Positions 32,418 through 42,737 are shown, counted from the stretch's first letter. The stretch is DNA of 64,000 bases from an uncultured Bacteroidota bacterium (GCA_902777005.1 CACYSB010000002.1:1-64000); one strand, 5' to 3'. Numbers and translations: made by a program. The notes: a model not told the origin generated them from the letters alone.

Positions 32418-33335
32418 TTAAAATGAAATATAATCTTCTGGATTAACCGGCGTGCCGTTGACCCACACCTCAAGATGCAGATGCGGCCCCAGCTCTGTCG
32501 TGGTGCCGGTGCCCACAAAGGCTATGGGTTCGCCGGCGCGCACCGCGTCGCCCTGATGCTTGAGCAGAGCGCTGTTGTTGCGGTATATGGTGATGACTCC
32601 TGCGGGATGCTGCAGGGCTATCACATGGCCGTCCTCGGCAGTGAAGCCTGCCGAGATCACCGTGCCGCTGTAGGCGGCGTTGACGGGGCTCTCGCTGGCG
32701 GCGGCTATATCCACGCCATAGTGCCGCATGGCGCTGCTGTATGGCTTCACAATATTGCCTTTCACAGGGGCGAAGAAGAGGTGCGTCACCGTGGGCTGCA
32801 TATCGGCAGTGGTGGCTGCACCTGTCGCTTGTCTGACAGAACTTTTCACCTGGTAGCGGTTGTCCTCGCTCTCCACCTCAAGGCGTAGCAGGCTGTCCTC
32901 GCGCGAGCGGCGGTAGGCGCCCGCCACTACGGCCAGCTTCGACGTGCTGTCGGCCAATATGCTGTCGGCCTGTGCCCCGAGGGGCTCGCCGCGCATAAGT
33001 GCCTGCATTGTGGCCAACACCCACTCTTGGTCGGCTACGGCGCGCTCCAGCGAGTCTATCTTCTTGGCGTTGGCGTAGGTCTGCTCTATCATCTCGGTGT
33101 CAGTGTAGCCCGGTATGTATTCGCGCAGTGGTGTGAAGGCTATGAGCACTGTGGTGAGCACTATGAGAACTATCATCGTGATGCCCACGGTGACGAACAG
33201 GTTGATGCCCGACAACTGGAAGGAGAACTTCTCCTTGAAGGTATCGGTGTCCATCACCACAAAGCGATGCTTGTGCTTGATGACGTCGCTTACCTGCGAG
33301 TTCTTAATCTTCAGCCACCAGTCCTTGATGCCCAT
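32418..33335 (-). CDS. M23 family metallopeptidase
   Basis: A 305-residue protein with one N-terminal membrane anchor (residues 40-70). Residues 75-180 are coiled-coil-like. The C-terminal M23 domain has HYGVDIAAASESPVNAAYSG and GPHLHLEVWVNGTPVNPEDYI, the His and Asp zinc ligands of LytM-type endopeptidases. It should act on peptidoglycan cross-links in the periplasm or serve as an activator of another enzyme. It is the first gene of the seven-gene operon ending at 25967. Confidence 0.9.
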   Translation of the reverse strand: MGIKDWWLKIKNSQVSDVIKHKHRFVVMDTDTFKEKFSFQLSGINLFVTVGITMIVLIVLTTVLIAFTPLREYIPGYTDTEMIEQTYANAKKIDSLERAVADQEWVLATMQALMRGEPLGAQADSILADSTSKLAVVAGAYRRSREDSLLRLEVESEDNRYQVKSSVRQATGAATTADMQPTVTHLFFAPVKGNIVKPYSSAMRHYGVDIAAASESPVNAAYSGTVISAGFTAEDGHVIALQHPAGVITIYRNNSALLKHQGDAVRAGEPIAFVGTGTTTELGPHLHLEVWVNGTPVNPEDYISF

Positions 33336-33360
33336 GTCTTTTACCGAGTCTTTGAGTGAC

Positions 33361-33424
33361 TAAGCGACTGAGTGGCTGAGCAACCGGATTTATTCTTCCT
33401 TTCAGTCACTCAGCCACTCAGTTA
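33361..33424. repeat. octamer repeats forming an inverted repeat
   Basis: Two sets of 8-bp units in opposite orientation: GACTAAGC/GACTGAGT/GGCTGAGC on the left and TCAGTCAC/TCAGCCAC/TCAGTTAC on the right. ACTGAGTGGCTGAG (33367-33380) pairs perfectly with 33409-33422. The array sits between the M23 and foldase genes and could act as a transcript hairpin. Confidence 0.75.
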
Positions 33425-33439
33425 CCTTTTACTCTTATC

Positions 33440-35548
33440 TTAGAAGAACTTGTTGCGCTGGTCTTCTATCTTGGCCTTGTCGCGGAGCACCTGCGAGGTC
33501 ATGCGGGCCTTGCTGCGGTAGCCCTGCTCCATGCGCATCTTCACGCCCATCTCGTCGATGGCGGCGGGGGCTTTGCTGTCCACCTGCACCATGTACACGC
33601 CGCTGGCGCCCTTCACGGGCCCCACCATACCGCCCTTGCTGGCGGCGATGGCGGCCTGCACCTTGGGCTCCATGCCGTAACGGTCGAGGTAGTAGTCGTT
33701 GAACGACACGCTGTCGATGGTGTCGACGGCGGCGTTGAGCTTCATGGCTATCGAGTTGATATCCTGGGCGGCCTTGACGGCTTCGCTGGCGCGGGCCATG
33801 AGCACTTCGGCTTTCTTCTCGATGCGCACGGGCTGCTCAATCATCGGTCGCACCTGCTCCATAGTGGCATAGCCTTTCTTGAAGACATCCTTCAAGGCTA
33901 CAACCACGAACATGCCGTCGCACTCGTACACCTGGTCGGCCACGTCGCCAATCTTGGTGTCCTCGTTGAAGGCCCATTGCACTATGCTGCGGGCGTTCTT
34001 GATACCGGCCATGTTGTCCATCATCATGGTCACACGGGCGCTGCGCACCTGCATGTTGTCCTGCTGGGCGGCGGCGCTGAAGTCGGTGTAGTTGCGGTTT
34101 TGGCCTGCGAAGCGGTTGGCCTCGTTGTATATAGCACGGTTGGTGGCGTTGGAGGCGGCAATCTCGCGGGTGATGAGGGCCACGCGGTACTTCTTGGCGG
34201 CGGGGGTCTTGTCGGTAACCTTCACCACGAAGTAACCGACGCCCTGCGGGTGCTCAAAGACAAAGCAACTGCCCACGGCGCGGTTTACGAGTTCCTCGTT
34301 GAGGAAGCCGTAGCCACCGTCGAGCTGCCAGTTCATGTCGCCCTTGGTCTCAGCCTTCTGCGGGTCGTCGCTGTACTGCTCCACGGCCTGCTCGAAGGTC
34401 ATCTTGTTGCCGTTGAGCAGCGTCAGCACGCTGTCGGCAAGGCTTTTGGCCTGGGCGTCGCTGCGCATGATGTTGCCACCGGCGTTCTGGTTGAGTATGT
34501 ACACCACGGAGGCGCGCAGCGAGTCGGGACGCACGGCGCTGCTGATGACCTTGGCCATCATCCACTCGTTGCCAATCAGCATGGGAGCCAGGAAGTCGCC
34601 TTCCTTGGCGGCGGCAATCTGCTCGTCGAAGGGGGCTTTGAACTCGCTGGCACGCTTGTAGGTCGAGTCATAGCTGCGGTCGCTCTCGGCGTTCACAAAG
34701 AAAGCCACCTCGTCGGCAGGCACAGTCTGGAACTCGTCCCAGGTCTTGTTCACCTGGTTCTGTATGTCGGCCAGGTCCTGCGGAGTGGGGTTCACCGGGA
34801 AGGTGATGAACTCCAGGTCGCGCATCTCCTCGCGCACACGGAACTCGGCCTTGTGCTCGTTGTAGTAGGCCTGGTAGTCGGCATCGTTGATGGCGGCCTC
34901 TTCGTCGTTGACCGACGAGAAGGGCAGCACCACGGCACGCACGTTGGACACAGTGTTGCCGTATTCGGCCACCTTGGCGACAAGGGCCTTGGGCATGTAG
35001 AAACCGGCGCTGATCAGCGTGTTGTACTTCTGCTGCTCACGGTCGGCCTTCACATATTTCTCCAGTTCGACCCACTGCATGCGGCGGGTGGTGTCAAGCT
35101 GGTCGAAGTTCTCGATGAACTGGTTGACGTAGCGCACGTCGAACTGGCCCGTCTGCGGGTCGGTGAAGCTCTGGCGCACATAGGGGTGGATGAACGTGCC
35201 GGTGAACATGTCGTTGACCTCGGCGGGGCTCACGCGAAGGCCCAGCTTGGCGGTCTGCTCCTCCATGAGGGTCTCGTCCACAAACTGCTGCCACACCTGC
35301 TCGCGGATCTGCTGCTCCATCTCGGCGGGCACCTGGGTGGTCTGCTGCTGCATCTTGTAGTTGTTCTCCATCTCGGCAACCTTCTCGTTGAAACGCTGCG
35401 AGGTCATAGTCTCGCCGTTCACCTTGCCAACGTCGGGGATGCCGCCGTTGTTTTTCGTCAGGTCGCCCAGAATGAACGCCAGAATGGCAATACCGACTAT
35501 GGCAACGGCCCAGCCGGAATGCTTCCTAATAGTTCCAATAATTCCCAT
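33440..35548 (-). CDS. SurA N-domain/PpiD-type peptidyl-prolyl isomerase
   Basis: A 702-residue periplasmic foldase anchored by one N-terminal helix (WAVAIVGIAILAFILGDL, residues 13-30). A SurA-N chaperone domain follows (DVGKVNGETMTSQRFNEKV). A parvulin-type PPIase domain lies at about 340-450 (YSDDPQKAETKGDMNWQLDGGYGF, GYFVVKVTDKTPA). The C-terminal third is a second helper domain. This layout matches PpiD/SurA-like proteins of Bacteroidetes that help outer-membrane proteins fold. Confidence 0.92.
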   Translation of the reverse strand: MGIIGTIRKHSGWAVAIVGIAILAFILGDLTKNNGGIPDVGKVNGETMTSQRFNEKVAEMENNYKMQQQTTQVPAEMEQQIREQVWQQFVDETLMEEQTAKLGLRVSPAEVNDMFTGTFIHPYVRQSFTDPQTGQFDVRYVNQFIENFDQLDTTRRMQWVELEKYVKADREQQKYNTLISAGFYMPKALVAKVAEYGNTVSNVRAVVLPFSSVNDEEAAINDADYQAYYNEHKAEFRVREEMRDLEFITFPVNPTPQDLADIQNQVNKTWDEFQTVPADEVAFFVNAESDRSYDSTYKRASEFKAPFDEQIAAAKEGDFLAPMLIGNEWMMAKVISSAVRPDSLRASVVYILNQNAGGNIMRSDAQAKSLADSVLTLLNGNKMTFEQAVEQYSDDPQKAETKGDMNWQLDGGYGFLNEELVNRAVGSCFVFEHPQGVGYFVVKVTDKTPAAKKYRVALITREIAASNATNRAIYNEANRFAGQNRNYTDFSAAAQQDNMQVRSARVTMMMDNMAGIKNARSIVQWAFNEDTKIGDVADQVYECDGMFVVVALKDVFKKGYATMEQVRPMIEQPVRIEKKAEVLMARASEAVKAAQDINSIAMKLNAAVDTIDSVSFNDYYLDRYGMEPKVQAAIAASKGGMVGPVKGASGVYMVQVDSKAPAAIDEMGVKMRMEQGYRSKARMTSQVLRDKAKIEDQRNKFF

Positions 35549-35647
35549 TTTGTTAGTTATTTGTTATTTATTATTATTATCTATTACTTTGACGTTTAGT
35601 GCGTTGCAAGCCCTGTGGGGGGTGGGGTGCACTCCTCGTCAAAGATG

Positions 35648-35655
35648 CAAAGATA
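35648..35655 (-). promoter_or_regulatory. promoter -7 box for foldase gene
   Basis: TATCTTTG on the minus strand, 99 bp before the ATG at 35548, implying a leader of about 90 nt. Confidence 0.6.
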
Positions 35656-35707
35656 CAAAGTTTTTTATAATTAGCGCAATTTTTTTAATCTCACCTGTAT
35701 AGGTACA

Positions 35708-35835
35708 CCGTATTCTCTCCGTCCTCTCTCCGTCATATTGCCGCCTGTTCACCGGTTGTTTACCGATTTAAATCGTCGAACAACCGGTGAACAACCGTAG
35801 AACAGTCGGAGGGGATACGGAGAGGGTACGCACAG
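35708..35835 (+). repeat. intergenic hairpin repeat R3
   Basis: Long-form member. Arms 35746-35768 and 35771-35793 (23 nt, about three mismatches) meet at a GATTTAAATC turn. The family tail CAACCGTAGAACAGTCGGA and GGATACGGAGAGG follow. It lies in the 351-bp gap 35549-35899. The rest of that gap holds the foldase promoter and a CCCCGCAGGGCGGGG hairpin (35852-35868) near the end of the C69 gene. Confidence 0.85.
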
Positions 35836-35899
35836 GGTGCATACAAAAAAAGCCCCCGCAGGGCGGGGGCTGTGTCTGTGGTGGCGCCCGGTGTGGCGC

Positions 35900-37660
35900 T
35901 TAGTTCTCGCGAATGACGTCGCCGTGGTCTTTGACAATCATCTCGAGCCACTCTTTGCGGTAGTTGGGCTGGCTGGGGAAGACGGCGTTGCCGGTGGCGG
36001 TGCGCTCGAACTTGCCGTCCTTCTCTTTCTTGATGTTGCCATCCATGTATTTGACGAGGAGGAACTTGTCGAGGCGGTTCCACTCCTTCATCATGCGGCC
36101 GGCGGCGCGACCCGAGAAGTCGTTGAGCTGCTTGGTGAGAGCCTCGCCCTCGCTCTGGGCGGCGCGCTTGTCGAATTTCTCAACGTCTTTGATGAAGCTC
36201 ATTTCAAGGTTCTCCTGCACTTTCTGCACGTCGACAATCATATCGCTGTAACGGCTGTAGAGGAAATTGGTGACGCGGTTGAAGAGCCAGAAGGCGGCGG
36301 TCTCGCTGTAGGTCAGCATGTCGCCGTTGCCCTGCTTGAAGCACTCGGGGATTTCGGTGATGCCGCAGTACATGGGGCAGTAGACTGTCGAGTAGGTGTC
36401 GTCGACGCCGAACCAGAGGATGCCGCCGACCTTGGCGGGCAGCCAGCCGCGGCACTGTGCCACGAACGAGAAACCGGTCTGCTGGGTGCTGGTGGCGCGC
36501 TCGTGGATGTAGGTGCGGCCGTCGAACTCGAAGCCCATGGGACGCCAGCGGTAGGGGCAGTTGAAGGGGCCGCTGCCGAGGTCCTTGCTCATGTCCATGG
36601 AGGTGCCCTCGTAGTGGTCGCGCATCAGGTTCATGGCCTCGTGCACGTCAATCTTGTGGTCGGGCTTGATCCAGAGGGGCAGGCGCTCGGCTTTGGCGTC
36701 GCCCATGGCGTATTTCTCATAGCGCTGCATGCCTTTGGCTACGCGGTTGAACATGGCATAGACGCGTGCGTCGCAGCCGCGCATGCCGCTGAAGGTCAGC
36801 GGGGCGTAGGTGTCGGCGAATGAGAAGTCCTCGTCCTTGCCGTCGTACCAGCCGCAGGCGCGGGCGTAGGTGATGACCTCGCTGCTGTATACGCATTCCA
36901 CCTCAGGCTCGAAGAGGTAGTCGAGATGGGCACTGCTGATGACAGTGTGGAGGCCTTTGCCCTTGGCTTTGTTGAACTTCTTGGGCTCCTGGGGGAATTG
37001 GGTGATGCGGGCCTGGTTGGCGTGGCCGCTCACGTAGCCGTCGGGGATGCGGCGGGCAACCCACACGGCGCCGTCAGTGTATTTGTACTTAAGTTTCTTG
37101 GCGAGGTCGGGCTTCACGGTGCCCTGACGCTTGCCGATGAGCTCGAGAATCCACACCTCGTTGGGGTCGGCGATGCTGAAGCTCTCGCCCTCGCTGTGGT
37201 AGGGGTAGTCCTTCATGAAGCCGGCGAGCACCTGGATGGCCTCGCGGGCATTCTTGGCACGCTGGAGGGTGAGGTAGATATAGCTGCCGTAGTCTATGCC
37301 GCCCTCAATCTCCTTGGCCAGCTCCTCGCGGCCGCCGTAGGTGGTCTCGCCGATGGCCAGCTGGTGCTCGTTCATGTTGCCCACGACGCTGTAGGTCTGC
37401 GCCACCTGGGGAATCATGATGAGGGGCGTGCCGCTGTCCCAGTCGACGACTTGGAACATGGTGCCGGCGGGGTAGGAGGCTGCCTTGCGGTAGTACAGCT
37501 CGCCGTAGAGCGTGTGGCTGTCGGCGGCGTAGGTGATCATGGTGCTGCCGTCAGTGGTGGCACCCTTGGTGAACAGGAAATTGGTGCAGGCGTCGGCGGT
37601 GCTGGCCGCGAAGAGGGCTAAGCCCAGAAAGCCTGCTGTTAAAATACGGTTGAGTTTCAT
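35900..37660 (-). CDS. C69 family dipeptidase
   Basis: A 586-residue secreted protein. After a signal peptide (ILTAGFLGLALFAASTADA) the mature N-terminus begins with Cys (CTNFLFTKGATTDGSTMITYAAD); this Cys is the nucleophile of the N-terminal-nucleophile hydrolases of family C69. Bacteroidales members are about 550-600 residues and cleave dipeptides or act as putative secreted amidohydrolases. ATG at 37660 is required because the -7 box covers 37697-37704, making a start at 37699 impossible. Confidence 0.92.
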   Translation of the reverse strand: MKLNRILTAGFLGLALFAASTADACTNFLFTKGATTDGSTMITYAADSHTLYGELYYRKAASYPAGTMFQVVDWDSGTPLIMIPQVAQTYSVVGNMNEHQLAIGETTYGGREELAKEIEGGIDYGSYIYLTLQRAKNAREAIQVLAGFMKDYPYHSEGESFSIADPNEVWILELIGKRQGTVKPDLAKKLKYKYTDGAVWVARRIPDGYVSGHANQARITQFPQEPKKFNKAKGKGLHTVISSAHLDYLFEPEVECVYSSEVITYARACGWYDGKDEDFSFADTYAPLTFSGMRGCDARVYAMFNRVAKGMQRYEKYAMGDAKAERLPLWIKPDHKIDVHEAMNLMRDHYEGTSMDMSKDLGSGPFNCPYRWRPMGFEFDGRTYIHERATSTQQTGFSFVAQCRGWLPAKVGGILWFGVDDTYSTVYCPMYCGITEIPECFKQGNGDMLTYSETAAFWLFNRVTNFLYSRYSDMIVDVQKVQENLEMSFIKDVEKFDKRAAQSEGEALTKQLNDFSGRAAGRMMKEWNRLDKFLLVKYMDGNIKKEKDGKFERTATGNAVFPSQPNYRKEWLEMIVKDHGDVIREN

Positions 37661-37696
37661 GTTATTTATGATTTGATTGTTTTCAATATCAAAGTG

Positions 37697-37704
37697 CAAA
37701 GATA
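37697..37704 (-). promoter_or_regulatory. promoter -7 box for C69 dipeptidase
   Basis: TATCTTTG on the minus strand, 36 bp before the ATG at 37660. Confidence 0.65.
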
Positions 37705-37737
37705 CGAATTTTTTGTGATATGCAAGAAAGAAAAAAA

Positions 37738-37767
37738 AGTACCTGCAATCGATGGGTTACAGGTACT
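37738..37767 (-). terminator. terminator after threonine dehydrogenase gene
   Basis: AGTACCTG (37738-37745) pairs with CAGGTACT (37760-37767). On the minus strand the stem runs into TTTTTTTTTC, a good intrinsic terminator 26 bp beyond the stop at 37794. Confidence 0.8.
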
Positions 37768-37793
37768 CTCATAAATGCTATTGAGCCTTGCGG

Positions 37794-38741
37794 TTACAGC
37801 AGCTTCTTCTTCAGGTTGAGAATCATGTCGTCGGTCATGCGCTCCAGGTCGTACTGCGGGTTCCATCCCCACTCGTTGCGGGCGCAGCTGTCGTCCATGT
37901 TGTCGGGCCAGCTGTCGGCGATGGCCTGCTTGATGGGCTCGGGCTCGTAGACCATCTCGAACTGCGGGTAGCGCTTCTTGATGACCTCATAAATGGTTTC
38001 AGGGCCAAAGCTCATGGCTGTGACGTTGAAGCTGTTGCGGTGCACCAGCTTGGTGGGGTCGGCCTCCATGATGTCAATCATGGCTTTCTGGGCGTCGGGC
38101 ATGTACATCATGTCCATGAGGGTGCCTTTCTTCAGTGGGCAGACGAACTTCTCGCCCTTGACGGCGGCGTAGTAGATCTCCACGGCGTAGTCGGTGGTGC
38201 CGCCGCCGGGGAGGGTCTGGTAGCTGATGAGGCCGGGGAAGCGGACCGAGCGGGTGTCGACGCCGAAGCGCGTGAAGTAGTAGTCGCTCAGCAGTTCGCC
38301 GGTGACCTTGGTGACGCCGTAGATGGTGTTGGGGCGCTGGATGGTGTCCTGCGGGGTGTTGACATGCGGCGTTGAGGGGCCGAAAGCACCGATACTGGAG
38401 GGAGTGAAGACGGCGCAGCCGAAGAGGCGGGCCACCTCGAGGCAGTTGACCAGCGAGCCGATGCCGACGTTCCAGCCCAGCATGGGGTTGAGCTCAGCGG
38501 TGGCGCTGAGGATGGCCGCAAGGTTGTAGATGGTGTCGATGTTGTACTGCTTCACCGCAGTGGCAATCTGCATAATCTGTGTGCTGTCGATGCGCTCCAC
38601 TGGACCGCGCTCATAGGGGTCGCCCTTCAGGGGTCGCAGGTCGCTGCACACAACGTTAGTGTCGCCATAGATGTCTCTCAAATTACGTGTCAGCTCACTG
38701 CCAATCTGGCCGCCGGCACCGACAATAAGAATCTTTTTCAT
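37794..38741 (-). CDS. L-threonine 3-dehydrogenase, epimerase-type
   Basis: A 315-residue short-chain dehydrogenase/reductase. ILIVGAGGQIGSELTRNL at 4-21 is the NAD loop; YNLAAILSATAELNP near 71; FTPSSIGAFGPSTP near 112; YGVTKVTGELLSDYYF near 137 contains the catalytic Tyr-x3-Lys. The sequence matches the UDP-galactose epimerase-like threonine dehydrogenases that oxidise Thr to 2-amino-3-ketobutyrate. A strong hairpin lies in its leader (38781-38810). Confidence 0.9.
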   Translation of the reverse strand: MKKILIVGAGGQIGSELTRNLRDIYGDTNVVCSDLRPLKGDPYERGPVERIDSTQIMQIATAVKQYNIDTIYNLAAILSATAELNPMLGWNVGIGSLVNCLEVARLFGCAVFTPSSIGAFGPSTPHVNTPQDTIQRPNTIYGVTKVTGELLSDYYFTRFGVDTRSVRFPGLISYQTLPGGGTTDYAVEIYYAAVKGEKFVCPLKKGTLMDMMYMPDAQKAMIDIMEADPTKLVHRNSFNVTAMSFGPETIYEVIKKRYPQFEMVYEPEPIKQAIADSWPDNMDDSCARNEWGWNPQYDLERMTDDMILNLKKKLL

Positions 38742-38780
38742 CGTTATTTTAATTTTATTTTATCTGTCATTCGTATTTTT

Positions 38781-38810
38781 AATGCACAATGACATAAGTC
38801 GTTGTGCATT
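38781..38810 (-). promoter_or_regulatory. leader hairpin before threonine dehydrogenase gene
   Basis: AATGCACAA (38781-38789) pairs with TTGTGCATT (38802-38810) and continues through one G-T and three more pairs to an ATAA loop: 13 pairs in all. It lies between the predicted -7 box (38834-38841) and the ATG at 38741, so it should be in the transcript leader. There is no following T-run, so it is not a simple terminator. Confidence 0.6.
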
Positions 38811-38833
38811 GTTGCCAATGCTTTTGACGCTCA

Positions 38834-38841
38834 CAAAAATA
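38834..38841 (-). promoter_or_regulatory. promoter -7 box for threonine dehydrogenase gene
   Basis: TATTTTTG on the minus strand about 93 bp before the ATG. Confidence 0.5.
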
Positions 38842-38889
38842 CAAAATATTTTTTATTTTGCGCCTAATATTTTACTTTTTACACGCTAA

Positions 38890-39363
38890 TCACATGCTGA
38901 AACAGAACGGCATCAGGTCGGCTATGCTGCTCACTTCGCGCACCGCTCCACCTTGCAGCAGACAGAGCACACGCAGAGGGTGTCCTTGTTGTTGCTCGTA
39001 CTCCAACAATGCCTGGCGGCAGGCACCGCAAGGAGACGCCTCGCAGAGCTCTCCGGCGGCGTTGCGGCCTGCAATGGCGAGCGCCTCGTAGTCACGCATC
39101 GCGGGCCGTTGGGCCGATGCGGCGAATATGGCCGTGCGCTCTGCGCAGAGGCCAGAAGGGTAGGCGGCATTCTCCTGGTTGTTGCCCACCACCACGCTGC
39201 CGTCGGCCAGCCGCAGCGCGGCACCTACATGGAATCCAGAGTAGGGGGCGTAGGCTCCGTCGGTTGCGGCTATCGCACGTAGCATCAACTCCTTGTCGGT
39301 TTCACTCAGGGAGTCGATAGAGCTATGCTCCTTATATTTGATTGTCAGTGTTTTCTCGGCCAT
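38890..39363 (-). CDS. cdd: cytidine deaminase
   Basis: A 157-residue zinc deaminase. YAPYSGFHVGAALRLADGSVVVG lies near 37-59, the active site CAERTAIF with the catalytic Glu near 73, and SPCGACRQALLEY near 109 gives the other two zinc cysteines. It converts cytidine and deoxycytidine to uridine forms in pyrimidine salvage. Diverges from rsgA with an 80-bp intergenic region holding a promoter for each. Confidence 0.95.
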   Translation of the reverse strand: MAEKTLTIKYKEHSSIDSLSETDKELMLRAIAATDGAYAPYSGFHVGAALRLADGSVVVGNNQENAAYPSGLCAERTAIFAASAQRPAMRDYEALAIAGRNAAGELCEASPCGACRQALLEYEQQQGHPLRVLCLLQGGAVREVSSIADLMPFCFSM

Positions 39364-39384
39364 TATAACTTGAGTTTAATACTG

Positions 39385-39392
39385 CAAATATA
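39385..39392 (-). promoter_or_regulatory. promoter -7 box for cdd
   Basis: TATATTTG on the minus strand, 21 bp before the ATG at 39363. Confidence 0.55.
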
Positions 39393-39422
39393 GCAAAAAT
39401 AATCCATGTGAAAAAAAAGTCG

Positions 39423-39430
39423 TATTTTTG
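39423..39430 (+). promoter_or_regulatory. promoter -7 box for rsgA
   Basis: TATTTTTG, 13 bp before the ATG at 39444; it excludes an in-frame ATG at 39408 as start. Confidence 0.65.
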
Positions 39431-39443
39431 CACTCCGAAAACA

Positions 39444-40385
39444 ATGCAGGAAGGTTTGGTAATAAGGACTACCGGTAATTGGTACCGGGTATTAGTGGCG
39501 AGCGATATTGTAGAGTGTCGTCTGCGTGGCAACTATCGTCTGCGCGGCAACAAGCAGACCAACCCCGTGGCCGTGGGCGACCGTGTGCTCTTTGAGATGG
39601 AGGCTGACGGTACCGGCGTGATACACGAGGTGCGCGACCGCAACAACTACATTGTGCGCCGTGCCACCAAGCTCAGCAAGCAGACCCATGTCATTGCCGC
39701 CAATATTGATCTGCTCTGCATCGTCGCCACCCTCGGCTTGCCACGTACCTCTACGGGCTTTATCGACCGTCTGCTGGTGACTGCAGAGGCTTACCACATC
39801 CCTGCCTGTATAGTCTTCAATAAGTGCGACCTGCTGACTGACGACGAGCTACGTGCCATGCAGGATGATCTCTCAGCGCTCTACCGCAATGTAGGCTACC
39901 CTGTGCTTGAAGTGTCGGCCCTCAAGGGCGAAGGTATTGACAATCTCAAGGCTCTCATCGCCGGCAAGACAGTTCTCTTCAGTGGCCATAGTGGCGTTGG
40001 CAAGAGTGCGCTGCTCAACGCCATCAGCCCTGGACTATCCCTCAAGGTGGGTGCCATCTCCGACTGGAGCCTCAAGGGCAGGCACACAACGACTTTCGCA
40101 GAAATACACCCCGTCCAATTCTCAATTCTCAATTCTCAATTCTCAACTCTTTTAATAGATACTCCGGGCATCAAGGAGTTCGGCATGGTGGACTTCACGC
40201 CGCAGGAACTCAGCCATTTCTTCCCCGAGATGCGCGCTGTGCTGCACGGTTGCTACTTCGCCAACTGCACCCATCGACACGAGCCGCGCTGCGCCGTGAA
40301 GGAGGCTGTGGACGAGGGGCGCATCAGCGCCGAGCGCTACCGCAACTATCTGTCTATCATTGAAGATACAGTAAAACCGCAATAG
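39444..40385 (+). CDS. rsgA: ribosome small subunit-dependent GTPase A
   Basis: A 313-residue circularly permuted GTPase. An OB-fold domain comes first (MQEGLVIRTTGNWYRVL). G4 (FNKCDLL) near 127 precedes G1 (FSGHSGVGKSALLN near 183) and G3 (DTPG near 245). The C-terminal zinc motif is CYFANCTHRHEPRCAVK. It helps mature the 30S subunit. A 7-bp tandem array (40116-40143) encodes [10 protein letters not shown] just before the DTPG motif, an insert not expected in the family. Confidence 0.95.
   Translation: MQEGLVIRTTGNWYRVLVASDIVECRLRGNYRLRGNKQTNPVAVGDRVLFEMEADGTGVIHEVRDRNNYIVRRATKLSKQTHVIAANIDLLCIVATLGLPRTSTGFIDRLLVTAEAYHIPACIVFNKCDLLTDDELRAMQDDLSALYRNVGYPVLEVSALKGEGIDNLKALIAGKTVLFSGHSGVGKSALLNAISPGLSLKVGAISDWSLKGRHTTTFAEIHPVQFSILNSQFSTLLIDTPGIKEFGMVDFTPQELSHFFPEMRAVLHGCYFANCTHRHEPRCAVKEAVDEGRISAERYRNYLSIIEDTVKPQ
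40116..40143 (+). repeat. heptamer array H4 inside rsgA
   Basis: Four exact CAATTCT units followed by a partial CAACTCT. Encodes [10 protein letters not shown]. Same unit and same peptide as H3 in the unrelated kinase gene. Confidence 0.9.
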
Positions 40386-40388
40386 TAT

Positions 40389-40976
40389 ATGTTACAAGTA
40401 TTAAGCTTTAAGGAAATCTTCAGCTCATTCTTGGTGATGTTCGCCATCATCGACATCACGGGATCGATACCCATCTTTGTGTCTATGCGCGACAAGGGTA
40501 CGAAAATCAAGCCGTTCCAGGCCACTGGCGCCGCACTGCTGCTCTTCGTCGGCTTCTTCATCGTCGGCGACCAGTTGCTCAAGCTCTTTGGCATCGATAT
40601 GCCGTCGTTCGCCGTCGCCGGTTCCGTGGTGCTCTTCATCCTTGCTTTCGAGATGATACTTGGGCGCGACATCATCAAGAACGAACCTGCCTCGTCCGGC
40701 GCCAGCATTGTGCCTATTGCCTTCCCGCTCATTGCGGGCCCCGGCGCCATCACCGCTTTCATCTCGCTGCATGCCGAGTACCAGACAGCCAACATCATGA
40801 TTGGTCTTGCCGCCAACATCATCATCGACTACTTCGTGCTGCGCTACCTCGACAAGATAACCCACTGGCTCGGCGCCGACATCATCTACGTGCTGCGCAA
40901 GTTCTTCGGTGTTATCCTCCTTGCTATGGCTGTCAAGCTCTTTGTAGGCAACATCATGGCGGTCTTCCATGGATAA
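40389..40976 (+). CDS. MarC family membrane protein
   Basis: A 195-residue protein with six hydrophobic segments. FKEIFSSFLVMFAIIDITGSIPIFVSM is the family N-terminus, and PIAFPLIAGPGAITAFISL near 104 is its best-conserved block. MarC/YchE proteins are integral membrane proteins of unclear transport role; the old link to antibiotic resistance has not held up. It starts 3 bp after rsgA, so is co-transcribed. Confidence 0.93.
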   Translation: MLQVLSFKEIFSSFLVMFAIIDITGSIPIFVSMRDKGTKIKPFQATGAALLLFVGFFIVGDQLLKLFGIDMPSFAVAGSVVLFILAFEMILGRDIIKNEPASSGASIVPIAFPLIAGPGAITAFISLHAEYQTANIMIGLAANIIIDYFVLRYLDKITHWLGADIIYVLRKFFGVILLAMAVKLFVGNIMAVFHG

Positions 40977-40985
40977 ACAAAAAAA

Positions 40986-41003
40986 GGCAGGCGAAAGCCT
41001 GCC
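40986..41003. terminator. bidirectional terminator between marC and eno
   Basis: GGCAGGC-GAAA-GCCTGCC with a GNRA-type loop, flanked by AAAAAA on the left and CTTCCTTTTATTATTT on the right, so it can serve both converging genes. Confidence 0.85.
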
Positions 41004-41027
41004 CTTCCTTTTATTATTTACTTTCCT

Positions 41028-42696
<1,669 letters not shown>

Positions 42697-42737
42697 AAAT
42701 TCTTGTTGTTCTTATTCTTATTATTCTTGTTCTCTCG

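Noticed and set aside
33977-35599. A 540-codon open frame on the + strand opposite the foldase gene
   Set aside because: It is the complement of a clearly homologous minus-strand gene; its His/Val/Leu/Gly-rich composition is typical of an antisense shadow in GC-rich DNA.
37700-37793. Small gene between the C69 and threonine dehydrogenase genes
   Set aside because: The segment is accounted for by a promoter and a terminator, with no coding-like frame.
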